Source: Gammaproteobacteria bacterium
Lineage (GTDB): Bacteria > Pseudomonadota > Gammaproteobacteria > GCA-001735895
DNA length: 56,755 nt
Assembly: GCA_024229615.1 (NCBI GenBank)
Contig: JAAESG010000506.1
Span: 1 to 56,755 of the forward strand
Direction: 5' to 3'
A program made the position numbers and the translations under genes. Shown in pieces: positions 16,951 through 25,468 of the stretch. The notes under the pieces were generated by a model. The model was not told where the DNA came from. It searched no databases and saw only the letters and a program-made list of their open reading frames with translations. How positions within the stretch are numbered: the first letter of the stretch is position 1; each line of letters starts with the position of its first letter.

Positions 16951-17955
16951 CCGCGCGATTCAAATTTCTGCCGACAGCTGGAACTCAAATATCAGAAGCT
17001 GCATTGTGCTCTACCCAGGCTCCTATAACCTAAGATCGAGAGGCGACCTTCGGTCACACGGGGCATACCTGTCCGAGCCAGGTCACCAGTTTTCAGGCCC
17101 GGCGCTTTGAGTTTTACTAGAAAGGAGAATCTGAACTCGACAGGCTGTCGTATGGCTCTGCGGACATTAAAACCAGAAATAATTCCATTGGGTTAAGGTC
17201 GCTGCCTGCCGTTTCACTTTGGGAGTAGCGGATGAAGAAATAGATGAGCGCCGTACCAAATATCCAGATGGCTACCTGGATGGGGAGGACTGAAACCAGA
17301 TCAGTTTGCAAGATTGAAGGAAACATGGGTCGACTAGAATATACCAATCTCTGACAAGTTATAGCGATCTAATTCACAAAGCGATAGCGAAATTAGTGGG
17401 GTACGAGAGTCGAGCCCACGACCTGCAGTGAAAAATACAAAGCACTGCTAGGCGACGAATTCCTCTAAAGCATACACGGGTAATCGATTCTGCTGGGTTG
17501 GAGACCAGTGGTGGGTTCTACTGATCGGAAATAATCGGCCACCTATTCCGCACGCGGTTTGAAGAGATTATGTGGAGTCAACTTTTATCATCAGGTCGCG
17601 AAGTGCGTGATGCGGTCATCCGAATCTGCACCTGTTCGAGCAACCGTGTGGATCCGCTGCCGGGAGGTTATTTTCGGAGTAGGGAGCGGGAGTTTTTCCT
17701 CGAACACAGTCGATCTGAATGCTGGATTTCGGTCAGATCTCCAACTTGATGGATAGCGATAACCCGCTGTATTACCGGGCGGGCAGCTGTATTGTGGGGG
17801 TTTTTGAGCGTCTATTAGTCCGAAACGGACACCCGTTGACCGGGGTGGTCTAAGGGCTGTCCCCGGATTTGCTATCACCGAACCTCTATCAGATTACTAT
17901 TACGGGAAGCAATCACTCTTGACTGGCCCGCTTGCACTTGCGATGCTACTTTTAA
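16951..17955. other. Gene-poor stretch of about 1 kb with relic-like DNA
   Basis: No convincing gene is seen. A minus-strand frame at 17117-17326 would give a 69-residue peptide with one hydrophobic segment (VAIWIFGTALIYFFI), but it lacks a ribosome-binding site. On the minus strand, about 17398-17450 resembles the 3' half of a tRNA: an anticodon-stem-like pair GCAGTG/CACTGC, then AGGTCGTGGGCTCGACT, then TACCCCACTA. The 5' half is absent. Base texture differs from flanking genes, as in decayed or transferred DNA. Confidence 0.5.
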
Positions 17956-19407
17956 ATGCGCTTCCTATCGCCTGTCATTGGTTTGCTTTCCCTGCTCCCG
18001 GTCCTCTTCGCGGGCGGGCCTGTCTCGGCTGCGTCCGGCCAGCAAGATGAGATACTTGAGCACGCCAACGAGCCCTGGAGTGGAGACCTCGATGGCATTA
18101 CCGAGCGAAGATTTCTCCGCATCCTGACCGTCCACAATCCCCTCTTCTTCAGTTTCGATGGCGCGAAGCAGAAAGGCATGGTCGCCGAGTTGGCCAAAAT
18201 GTTCGAGGATCACCTCGCCGAAGAGATCGGTCGTGTACGGTCGCCCACCGTCATCGTGATTCCCGTGGGACGCGATGAACTGTTACCTGGTCTGATTGAA
18301 GGGCGCGGTGACGTGGTCATGGGCAACCTCACGATTACGCCCGAAAGGCAGAAGCTAGTCGATTTCGGCCCTCCGCTGCACCCGAACGTCGACGAGCTGG
18401 TGGTTACCGGGCGGGCCGCAAAAAATACCGACTCGTTTGACGATCTCGTGAAAACGGGGCTCTATGTGCGCCGATCCAGCAGCTACTTCGAGCATCTGCA
18501 AGCACTGAATGCCGAGCGCAAGACACAGGGCAAAAAGCCAATCCCCGTGACCAAGGCAGACGAAAATTTAGAGGACTACGATCTGCTGGACATGGTCAAT
18601 GCCGGAGTGATCAAAGCTATTGTCGTCGACAGCCACAAGGCAATCTTCTGGGAACAGGTTTTCGACAAGATAAAGGTGCACCGAGATTTGTCGGTGCATT
18701 CCGGAAACCAGATTGCGTGGGCCATTCGCAAGGATAGTCCCGGCTTGATGAAGTCGATCACCGCGTTTGGCAAGACGGTTAAAAAAGGTAGCCTGCTTGG
18801 CAACATTGTGCTGAAACGTTACCTCGGTAATACCCGATGGATCAAGAACGTGCTGGCCGGCAAGGACCGTAAACGTTACGAGGATACCATCGAAGTCATC
18901 AAACGATATGCCGGCCAATATGAATTCGACTGGCTAGTCATTGCGGCCCAGGCTTACCAGGAGTCGCGCTTCGACCAGAGCAAGCGGAGCTCGGCGGGCG
19001 CGGTGGGCGTCATGCAACTACTGCCCAGCACCGCGGCGGACAAGGCGGTCGGCATTCCCGATATTTCGACGCTGGAGAACAATGTCCACGCCGGGGTGAA
19101 ATACCTGAACTGGCTGCGACAAACATACTACACAGACGAGACGATTTCACCGCTCGACCGGGTGCTGTTCTCATTCGCTGCATACAACGCCGGCCCGGGG
19201 AATATGAAACGGGCGCGCAGGCGCGCAAAAAAACTGGGCTTCGACCCCAACCGCTGGTTCGCCAATGTCGAGATTGGCATGTACCGGGCGGTGAGCGGCG
19301 AACCGGCTTCCTACGTACGCAATATTTACAAATATTACGTCACTTACCAGGGCCTCGAGGAATCGCGTCAGGCGCGCGAAAAAGCCCGCGAAGGCCAACC
19401 AGAATAA
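17956..19407 (+). CDS. Periplasmic lytic murein transglycosylase, MltF-like
   Basis: A 483-residue exported protein. A signal peptide covers about residues 1-26 (ending VSAASG) and has no lipobox, so signal peptidase I is likely. Residues about 50-300 form a SBP_bac_3-like solute-binding domain (GDVVMGNLTITPERQKLVDF). Residues about 320-450 form a lytic transglycosylase SLT domain with the catalytic glutamate Glu336 in AYQESRFDQ, then GAVGVMQLLPSTA, NNVHAGVKYLNWLR and AYNAGPGNM. This order is that of MltF, which cleaves peptidoglycan with an N-terminal regulatory domain. Unlike E. coli MltF it stands alone, between gene-poor DNA and a miniature element. Confidence 0.9.
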   Translation: MRFLSPVIGLLSLLPVLFAGGPVSAASGQQDEILEHANEPWSGDLDGITERRFLRILTVHNPLFFSFDGAKQKGMVAELAKMFEDHLAEEIGRVRSPTVIVIPVGRDELLPGLIEGRGDVVMGNLTITPERQKLVDFGPPLHPNVDELVVTGRAAKNTDSFDDLVKTGLYVRRSSSYFEHLQALNAERKTQGKKPIPVTKADENLEDYDLLDMVNAGVIKAIVVDSHKAIFWEQVFDKIKVHRDLSVHSGNQIAWAIRKDSPGLMKSITAFGKTVKKGSLLGNIVLKRYLGNTRWIKNVLAGKDRKRYEDTIEVIKRYAGQYEFDWLVIAAQAYQESRFDQSKRSSAGAVGVMQLLPSTAADKAVGIPDISTLENNVHAGVKYLNWLRQTYYTDETISPLDRVLFSFAAYNAGPGNMKRARRRAKKLGFDPNRWFANVEIGMYRAVSGEPASYVRNIYKYYVTYQGLEESRQAREKAREGQPE

Positions 19408-19459
19408 AACGTTTAATAGCAAAAGGGGACAACCACTTAACTCTGAATATCACATATTT

Positions 19460-19613
19460 AGGGAAGCTCTGGATAAGTCATGCTGACTTAGCAGAGCACG
19501 AAAAACGCAAAATGCGATTTTACGTTTTTCTTCATTTTTCAATCACTTGTGTGATCGAAAAATGGCGGCACATCCCTGTGCCGCAGGAATCTCTGCATTT
19601 TGCAGAGATTCCT
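19460..19613. repeat. Miniature inverted-repeat element, IS1031/IS5-like ends (family C)
   Basis: About 150 bases run from AGGGAAGCTCTG to CAGAGATTCCT. The two ends are imperfect inverted repeats (GGGAAGCTCTG against GGAATCTCTG). They are flanked on both sides by TTA, matching the 3-base TNA target duplication of IS1031-group IS5 elements. The inside holds palindromes (AAAACGCAAAATGCGATTTTACGTTTTT with mismatches; GCGGCACATCCCTGTGCCGC) but no transposase. It lies 53 bases past the MltF-like stop, in a 363-base gap with no other gene. Confidence 0.55.
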
Positions 19614-19770
19614 TAACTCGCTCGAGTGACGTACAGGGTAATGTATATTGTTATGCTATTTTCAGCAGGGAGCTATTTTGACTATTGACCGGGCGGGCTA
19701 ATGGGTGATCCCACTCTTTTTGAGATTGTCGCTATCAGAGCCTGAATTCGACCCAGCTCGAGTTCCATGC

Positions 19771-21129
19771 TCAATTCTTAAGTACGGTTAGAAAGTCGTC
19801 AACCACCGTCAAATATTGATCTATCTGCTCTTGTTCCATGACAAAAGAAACAGCTGGACCGGCACTCGAGATTGCCTCCCACACCCCTCGGTTTGCATAA
19901 AATACTCGCATCGTGTTAAGCAACTCTTCATCACTATACTCATAATACTCAGTCGAGTTTCTTGGGTGTTTTGGCCCAAAGGTGTAGCCCGAACGACTCA
20001 ACAGGGTTTGTGCCAACCATGGCAGGGCATGCTGATCAAACAAAGTCTGTAATCCTGAACTTAAGTATTCACCAAGCCGGGAAGTTTTTTCGTAGGCTTC
20101 TTTGGTCAAAATTTCAGTGAGAGCCACTTTCGCGGCGGCCATACTCAGGGCGTTGCCGAACAAGGTCCCGCCGATCGCCAAACCACCCAAAGCAGCACGC
20201 GGGTCGTTCTCATCGAATGATTCCAGGTGATTAGCAACAAACTCGCCGACTACCTGACTCATCCCGTATACACCCGTCGGTATTCCTGCAGCCACGGTTT
20301 TACCCAGCGTAATCATGTCGCTTTCGATGTTCCATACTCGGCTTAAACCGCCCCAGGCACACACCTGGGTATGAGTTTCATCGATAATCAACAAGCAATG
20401 ATATCGATCACATAGGCTTCTTAGCTGTAAGAAAAAATTTTCTTGCGGCAATATGACCCCGATATTTGTCAGGGCCGGTTCTGTCACGATACAGGCGACA
20501 TCATTATTTTTTAATGCGTTTTCAATCGATTCCAGGTCATTGAATTCAACGATCAGTGTCTTGTTTTTAAAGTCCTTACTGAAACCCAGGCTGTCTTGAT
20601 TCTTCTCCCCCATGGTGTCGTCGATATGCCCGTGATACTTTCCGCCGAACACCAGCACATGTTCTTTTTCAGTGTAGGCTCTGGCGATACGAATCGCTTC
20701 CATATTGGCCGATGATGCCGATAGCGTGAATTGCCATAAGTGGTGCCGATAACGCTCGCTCAGCTTTTCGCAAACATCGATGCTGTCTTCGACGGGCAAC
20801 AGAAACTGTGAACCGTTGGCTACCCTCTCTTTAATCGCTTCAACAAGAACTTTCGGCCCGTAGCCACAGTTCATACTGAGATCGGCCTGGTTCATATCCA
20901 GGTATTTATGCTGATCAACATCCCAAAAGTAAGCGCCCTCACCGCGCTCAGCAAAAAATGGTTGATGCAGGTACATGCCGTCCATCCACGCACAGGGGAC
21001 GCCATTTGGCATATAGTATTTGGCTTTTTCTAACAGCGCGGCTGATCGAGGCCGCTGCCGATGAAATCGGTCTTGTTCTTCCTGAAAAATAGCATTGACT
21101 CGATTTATATCGACGCCTTGAGCTGGCAT
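19771..21129 (-). CDS. Class III PLP aminotransferase, glutamate-1-semialdehyde aminomutase-like
   Basis: A 452-residue PLP enzyme. Landmarks: AERGEGAYFWDVDQHKYLDMN at the N-terminus, SASSANMEAIRIARAYT (phosphate site), FGGKYHGHID, the aspartate in LIIDETHT, and the Schiff-base lysine Lys277 in ITLGKTVAAGIPTGVYG. The GSA-type architecture suggests a transaminase or aminomutase. It is not the haem-pathway enzyme by context and the substrate is unknown. A good ribosome-binding site (AGAGGA) precedes the ATG by about 7 bases. It is visibly richer in A and T than the catabolic genes and sits alone between repeat and transposon relics, so lateral gain is likely. Confidence 0.88.
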   Translation of the reverse strand: MPAQGVDINRVNAIFQEEQDRFHRQRPRSAALLEKAKYYMPNGVPCAWMDGMYLHQPFFAERGEGAYFWDVDQHKYLDMNQADLSMNCGYGPKVLVEAIKERVANGSQFLLPVEDSIDVCEKLSERYRHHLWQFTLSASSANMEAIRIARAYTEKEHVLVFGGKYHGHIDDTMGEKNQDSLGFSKDFKNKTLIVEFNDLESIENALKNNDVACIVTEPALTNIGVILPQENFFLQLRSLCDRYHCLLIIDETHTQVCAWGGLSRVWNIESDMITLGKTVAAGIPTGVYGMSQVVGEFVANHLESFDENDPRAALGGLAIGGTLFGNALSMAAAKVALTEILTKEAYEKTSRLGEYLSSGLQTLFDQHALPWLAQTLLSRSGYTFGPKHPRNSTEYYEYSDEELLNTMRVFYANRGVWEAISSAGPAVSFVMEQEQIDQYLTVVDDFLTVLKN

Positions 21130-21341
21130 GATTTATCCTCTAGTAGCATAACCCGACAGTTGCATAAATATCGCGACGGATACCCTGTAACCTCGTAGTT
21201 GCTGGAGTTCACCTCAGGTGAGGTCCAGAGCTATCCGAACAAGGCAGGATTATAAAGGTTATCGGCAATAAAAAAAGATCCCCGAAATGATAAAATTTAA
21301 GGTTACTACAGCCTTTCGATAAACCAGCGGAAACCGTTCGC

Positions 21342-21678
21342 ATGAAATGTAGCAAAGCCAGCGTGCATCGTAAAACTCATCGCATTCCAGAGATCCGTTT
21401 CGAGGATCAGCGCCTGATTTCGTTCGCTGGATTGATTCTGTTTCAATCATTGTTCATGCGTATTGGATTGAAACAAAAACTTTCGAGCCGCTTCCGGCAT
21501 TTGTAGGCCCGCTCGATTTTTGGTCATGGTTTCACGGTCATGCAATTGATCGTTCATCTGCTGCCGGGCTATCGGCAACTTCAGGATATGCGTTGTTTGC
21601 CAGGATGACCCGGTGGTCGGTTGCCTGCTGGGCGTTGGTCATCTGCCCGATGTGACCACTCTAAGCCGCAGTCTGTAG
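21342..21678 (+). mobile_element. IS1380-like transposase remnant
   Basis: A decayed transposase start. The frame from ATG 21342 reads VHRKTHRIPEIRFEDQRLIS, then SFAGLILFQSL, then a TAG near 21506. The same frame continues as LLPGYRQLQDMRC, and after a one-base shift near 21600 reads DDPVVGCLLGVGHLPDVTTL to a TAG at 21676. The second part is the pattern of IS1380-family transposases, where a tract like GYRRLEDLRAL-DDP is followed by LPD-TLSR. Only the N-terminal quarter remains, with one stop and one frameshift. No terminal repeats could be assigned. Confidence 0.6.
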
Positions 21679-22057
21679 GGGATGGGTACGCGGAGCGTGG
21701 AAGTGCCGGACCAACTTAACCGCTATGACGTACCAATCTGTCCACCAAATCCGGTTTTTCCTTACCAGTGCGCTGCGTGCTCCCACTCCAAGTTAACTCG
21801 AGTCAGATAGTAATTGGAGTTTGAAATGATGGATGGGGACATACTGGAATCCACCGCACCTAATATGTACAGTGCGCCGACCTCAATCTCGCACCTGTAC
21901 CTATTCAGGTTAGGTACTTGTTGCGCAGACTCTTACTCTGAAAACTAAGGAAAATTGTATAGGCAAACTATCCATCGGAAATACGATGGATTCCAGAAGT
22001 CAGCGTGTTTATACTGCCTGTTCTTCACTAAAGCTTTTAAAGCCGATAGGAGGGACC
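21679..22057 (+). other. Intergenic region upstream of the metallo-beta-lactamase-fold gene
   Basis: About 380 bases with no convincing gene. The last 40 bases hold a strong ribosome-binding site, AGGAGGG at 22048-22054, immediately before the ATG at 22058. A promoter is expected upstream but cannot be placed surely. Confidence 0.4.
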
Positions 22058-24040
22058 ATGGCCTGGGGATGGATTCGAGCTTATCAAGAAGAGACGACTG
22101 CACTAGGTTTCAGCGACGCTGACTATCGGGTCCGCAACAACCGCGCTGAATTCCGACGCGATTTTTCCACTGACATGCATGTTTCGGCGTCCGGCAATAG
22201 CAACGTGGGACAAACTTTACGTTGGGGTGATAAAGTCGAATTGCCCAACGGCATCGCAAGCACTAATTGGACGCGCATCGTCGCCAATGGCGAAACGGGC
22301 TATGTACGTACTGCACACCTCATTGAAGTTGCGTTCGTTAATCGCCTTGATGATCAAGACGTTTATACGACACCCTTGACATACTTCAGTCGCGGCCGAA
22401 ACCATAGCGTCACGCTCATTTGGGGGGATTGTGTACAGATCATCGAACGTGGTGACAATGTATGTCGGGTGCGTGCACGCGGATTCACGGGAGATGTTGC
22501 CACCGAGCGTTTAACAGAAGACGCGCTAATGTCGGTCTACTTCATCGACGTTGGTCAAGGAGACGGTATTCTCATTAACACACCTGATGGGCGACATCTC
22601 TTGATCGATGGTGGTTTGGAACGCTCAAAGCAACACACCGGTAAAAATGCAGCGGACTTTGTCGACTGGAAATTTTACAAAGATTACGGCGATTTTCGAA
22701 TCCGACTTGATAGCCTCATGGCTTCCCACTCGGACAACGATCACTACGGTGGCCTGCATGATCTGGTGCGCCACAATCCACAACGCGACAACTTTCTGGC
22801 TGACAGGGAACTGGATTGCCTTGGAGCAGACATCACCACTTTCCATCACCCAGGACTGTCACGATGGGAAAACCGCAAAAATTCAAATCCCGCCCATCAT
22901 GATGGGCTCGGTCCCCGGGAACTGGACGCCAATTTCAACTATTTCGTTCGCCTGCTCGAAGATCGCGCCGATGCTGAAACATCCATCGTTAACAACGCTA
23001 CGACGGAACTGTCAGGACCCTGGAAGTATTTCGTGCGTGATGTGCTGGCCAACGACGCCAATACTGAGGTCGTGCGCGTCGGTCTAGATCGTGATGCGCT
23101 GCAATCCGGTGCCGAGTTACCGGACCTCTGGCCGGCAGATGGCTACGCCATCAAAGTGCTAGGACCTGTGACCGTAGAGCGGAATGGCCAACCCAGCCTG
23201 CCGGATCTGGGTCCCAAGTCTTATAATACCAACGGTCACTCCATTTGCTTGCGCCTGGATATCGGCAATGCCAGAATCATGCTGACGGGGGACCTCAATA
23301 AGCCAAGCATGGATTGGCTAAACGCTTGCTATGGTGACCGCATGGCTGCCTGGTTATGTGACGTCGCCAAGGCTTGCCACCACGGCAGTCATAAGATCTC
23401 CTACCGATTTCTCGAAGCAATGCGACCAGCAGCAACTGTAATTTCATCTGGCGATGCCGAAGGGCATGCTCACCCAAGACCTGAAATTGTTGCTGCGAGC
23501 GCTATTTCCGGCCGGGTTGAGATTGATCGTGACAATGATGTGCTATTGACCCCATTGGTATACAGCACCGAAATCGAACGCAGCATCAGCCTTGGTACAG
23601 TTCACCGGCTGGAGTACTCCGGGGTTACGACTGACAATGACAACGTCACCCACAATGGCAGCCTGCTTGGTCGTCATTATCAGGCAATTAATCAAAAAGC
23701 GCTGCTGTCGCCCTCTGAAACCGACGAAATTGAGGCGTTGCCAGAAGACCAGCAAAGTGATCGAAGCAGAGCGATCAAAAAAAACAACCGAAGCCTGTTC
23801 CGAGCGCAGGAGCAAGCTATTCTCGATCACACGATGCACCTCAAAGTTGGCGCAACGATACCTCAAGGCCCTCTTGGAGCGGAATTCAAATGGCTGCCCT
23901 TCTGGCGAGCAAAGGTGATGGAAAAGAACCACTATGGTCTGGTGAATGTGCGCACAGATGGGGAAACCGTCATGTGCGCGACGATGGACGAAACACAAGA
24001 GGATTGGATCGTACACACGTTTCCGGCACGTGCCCGTTAA
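22058..24040 (+). CDS. SH3-like plus metallo-beta-lactamase-fold hydrolase (ComEC-like domain)
   Basis: A 660-residue soluble protein. The first ~150 residues look like two bacterial SH3 modules (VGQTLRWGDKVELP ... ETGYVRTAHL; HSVTLIWGDCVQI). From about residue 160 comes a metallo-beta-lactamase fold like the C-terminal domain of ComEC: VYFIDVGQGDGILI, HLLIDGG, the metal motif SHSDNDHYGG, later ICLRLDIGNARIMLTGDLN, ACHHGSHKISYRFLEAM and ISSGDAEGHAHPRPE. There is no membrane segment. Stand-alone proteins of this type are probably nucleases or phosphodiesterases and often lie in accessory islands. The start at MAWGW follows a strong AGGAGGG. It is isolated, with different base texture and a hairpin just after the stop. 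The exact role is unknown. Confidence 0.85.
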   Translation: MAWGWIRAYQEETTALGFSDADYRVRNNRAEFRRDFSTDMHVSASGNSNVGQTLRWGDKVELPNGIASTNWTRIVANGETGYVRTAHLIEVAFVNRLDDQDVYTTPLTYFSRGRNHSVTLIWGDCVQIIERGDNVCRVRARGFTGDVATERLTEDALMSVYFIDVGQGDGILINTPDGRHLLIDGGLERSKQHTGKNAADFVDWKFYKDYGDFRIRLDSLMASHSDNDHYGGLHDLVRHNPQRDNFLADRELDCLGADITTFHHPGLSRWENRKNSNPAHHDGLGPRELDANFNYFVRLLEDRADAETSIVNNATTELSGPWKYFVRDVLANDANTEVVRVGLDRDALQSGAELPDLWPADGYAIKVLGPVTVERNGQPSLPDLGPKSYNTNGHSICLRLDIGNARIMLTGDLNKPSMDWLNACYGDRMAAWLCDVAKACHHGSHKISYRFLEAMRPAATVISSGDAEGHAHPRPEIVAASAISGRVEIDRDNDVLLTPLVYSTEIERSISLGTVHRLEYSGVTTDNDNVTHNGSLLGRHYQAINQKALLSPSETDEIEALPEDQQSDRSRAIKKNNRSLFRAQEQAILDHTMHLKVGATIPQGPLGAEFKWLPFWRAKVMEKNHYGLVNVRTDGETVMCATMDETQEDWIVHTFPARAR

Positions 24041-24048
24041 AACCGATG

Positions 24049-24083
24049 GAACCTCTGAACAATTGATATTTTTCAGAGGTTCC
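24049..24083. terminator. Perfect hairpin after the metallo-beta-lactamase gene
   Basis: GGAACCTCTGAA and TTCAGAGGTTCC form a 12-base-pair stem around an 11-base A/T-rich loop, starting 8 bases past the stop codon. There is no long T-run. The arms resemble IS5-type terminal repeats (AGGGAACCTCTGAA), so this may be a solo inverted-repeat remnant acting as a terminator between convergent genes. Confidence 0.55.
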
Positions 24084-24139
24084 CTAATAAATAAATCTGT
24101 CCCGGTTTATTAAGCGTACACTCTGCATCCTAAGATATT

Positions 24140-25468
24140 TCATTGAAGGAGTACTAGTTCCTGTAGGCATTTTTCGAGAATATCCATACCTTCGTTGACG
24201 AGTGCATCGCTGATATTCAGCGCCGGCAGGAAACGAATGACGTTACCGCGCGCACCACAACTGAGCAGGGCCAGGCCATTTTCATAGGCGCGTCCAACCA
24301 ACGCCTTGGTCAGCTCCGCGTCGGGTTGCCCGGCATCGCCGTTTTTGACCAGTTCCATCGCCATCATCGCGCCATGGCTGGTACGCAGATGACCGATATT
24401 GGCTGGAAATTTCGCCTGTAAGGCTTGCAGTCGGGTAGTGAACAATTCGCCGACATGATTTGCCGCCTCGGCCAATTTTTCTTCCTCGATGATATCGATC
24501 ATCGAAAGGGCGGCGACACAGCCGAGCGGTGAACCCGCATAGGTTCCGCCGAGACCGCCGGGAAGCGGGGCATCCATGACTTCGGCCTTGCCGACCACAG
24601 CGGCAATCGGGAAGCCGTTGGCCATGCCTTTGGCGATCGTCATCAGATCGGCTTCGACGCCGGCGTACTCACTGCAGAACATCTTGCCGGTACGCGCAAA
24701 ACCGGTCTGAATTTCATCGATGACCAGCATGATTCCATGTTCATCGCACAACGCTCTGAGCTTTTTTAAGAATTCGTCCGGTGCCGGGTAAAAACCACCT
24801 TCACCCTGCACCGGCTCAACGACAATCGCAGCGACATCGCCAGGTGCGATATCGGCCAGAAACAGGTTATTCAGCCCCTGCAACGAATCTGCAACCGAGA
24901 TGCCGTGATACTCGATCGGGAACGGAGCATGATAAAGCTCCGCCGGAAATGGACCGAACAGGTTCTTGTAGGGCGTGATCTTGCCGGTCAACCCCATCGC
25001 CAGCATGGTTCTGCCGTGAAAGCCGCCGTTAAAGGCGATCACGCCTCTTCGCCCGGTATGGGCGCGCGCGATCTTGACTGCATTTTCGATTGCTTCGGCA
25101 CCGGTGGTGACGAAGATTGACTTTTTCGCGCTCGCTCCGGGCGCCAGTTCATTGAGCTTTTCAGCCAGACGAACCGAACTGTCGTAAGGCGTTACCATGA
25201 CGCAGGTATGGCTGAACTTGTCGAGTTGCTCGGCGACAGCGGCGGTTATTTTCGGATGACAATGACCGGCCGAACAAACCGCGATGCCGGTGCCAAAGTC
25301 GATATATCGGTTACCTTCGACGTCCCATAATTCAGAACCGCGCGCGCGTTCGATATAAACCGGCGCGATGTTGCCCTGTCCACGCGGTACGGCATTTTCT
25401 TTGCGCGCCTGCCAGTCTTTATTAGAGAGTCCTGTAACCTCGGTCATTTTCAAATTTGCGTTGCTCAT
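24140..25468 (-). CDS. gabT: 4-aminobutyrate aminotransferase
   Basis: A 442-residue class III PLP aminotransferase that moves the amino group of GABA to 2-oxoglutarate, giving succinate semialdehyde. Landmarks: FVTTGAEAIENAVKIARAHTG, FNGGFHGRTMLAMGLTGK, VVEPVQGEGGFYPAP, VIDEIQTGFARTGKMF, and the PLP lysine Lys280 in TIAKGMANGFPIAAV. The start at MSNANLKM overlaps the gabD stop as ATGA, a 4-base overlap showing coupling with gabD. 5-Aminovalerate is an alternative substrate for such enzymes. Confidence 0.95.
   Translation of the reverse strand: MSNANLKMTEVTGLSNKDWQARKENAVPRGQGNIAPVYIERARGSELWDVEGNRYIDFGTGIAVCSAGHCHPKITAAVAEQLDKFSHTCVMVTPYDSSVRLAEKLNELAPGASAKKSIFVTTGAEAIENAVKIARAHTGRRGVIAFNGGFHGRTMLAMGLTGKITPYKNLFGPFPAELYHAPFPIEYHGISVADSLQGLNNLFLADIAPGDVAAIVVEPVQGEGGFYPAPDEFLKKLRALCDEHGIMLVIDEIQTGFARTGKMFCSEYAGVEADLMTIAKGMANGFPIAAVVGKAEVMDAPLPGGLGGTYAGSPLGCVAALSMIDIIEEEKLAEAANHVGELFTTRLQALQAKFPANIGHLRTSHGAMMAMELVKNGDAGQPDAELTKALVGRAYENGLALLSCGARGNVIRFLPALNISDALVNEGMDILEKCLQELVLLQ

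Noticed and set aside
17117-17326. Small membrane protein on the minus strand
   Set aside because: One hydrophobic stretch but no ribosome-binding site, no operon partner and surrounding decayed DNA. Too weak to call a gene.
21259-21450. Minus-strand frame of 63 codons
   Set aside because: It lies opposite the IS1380-like remnant, which explains the sequence better.
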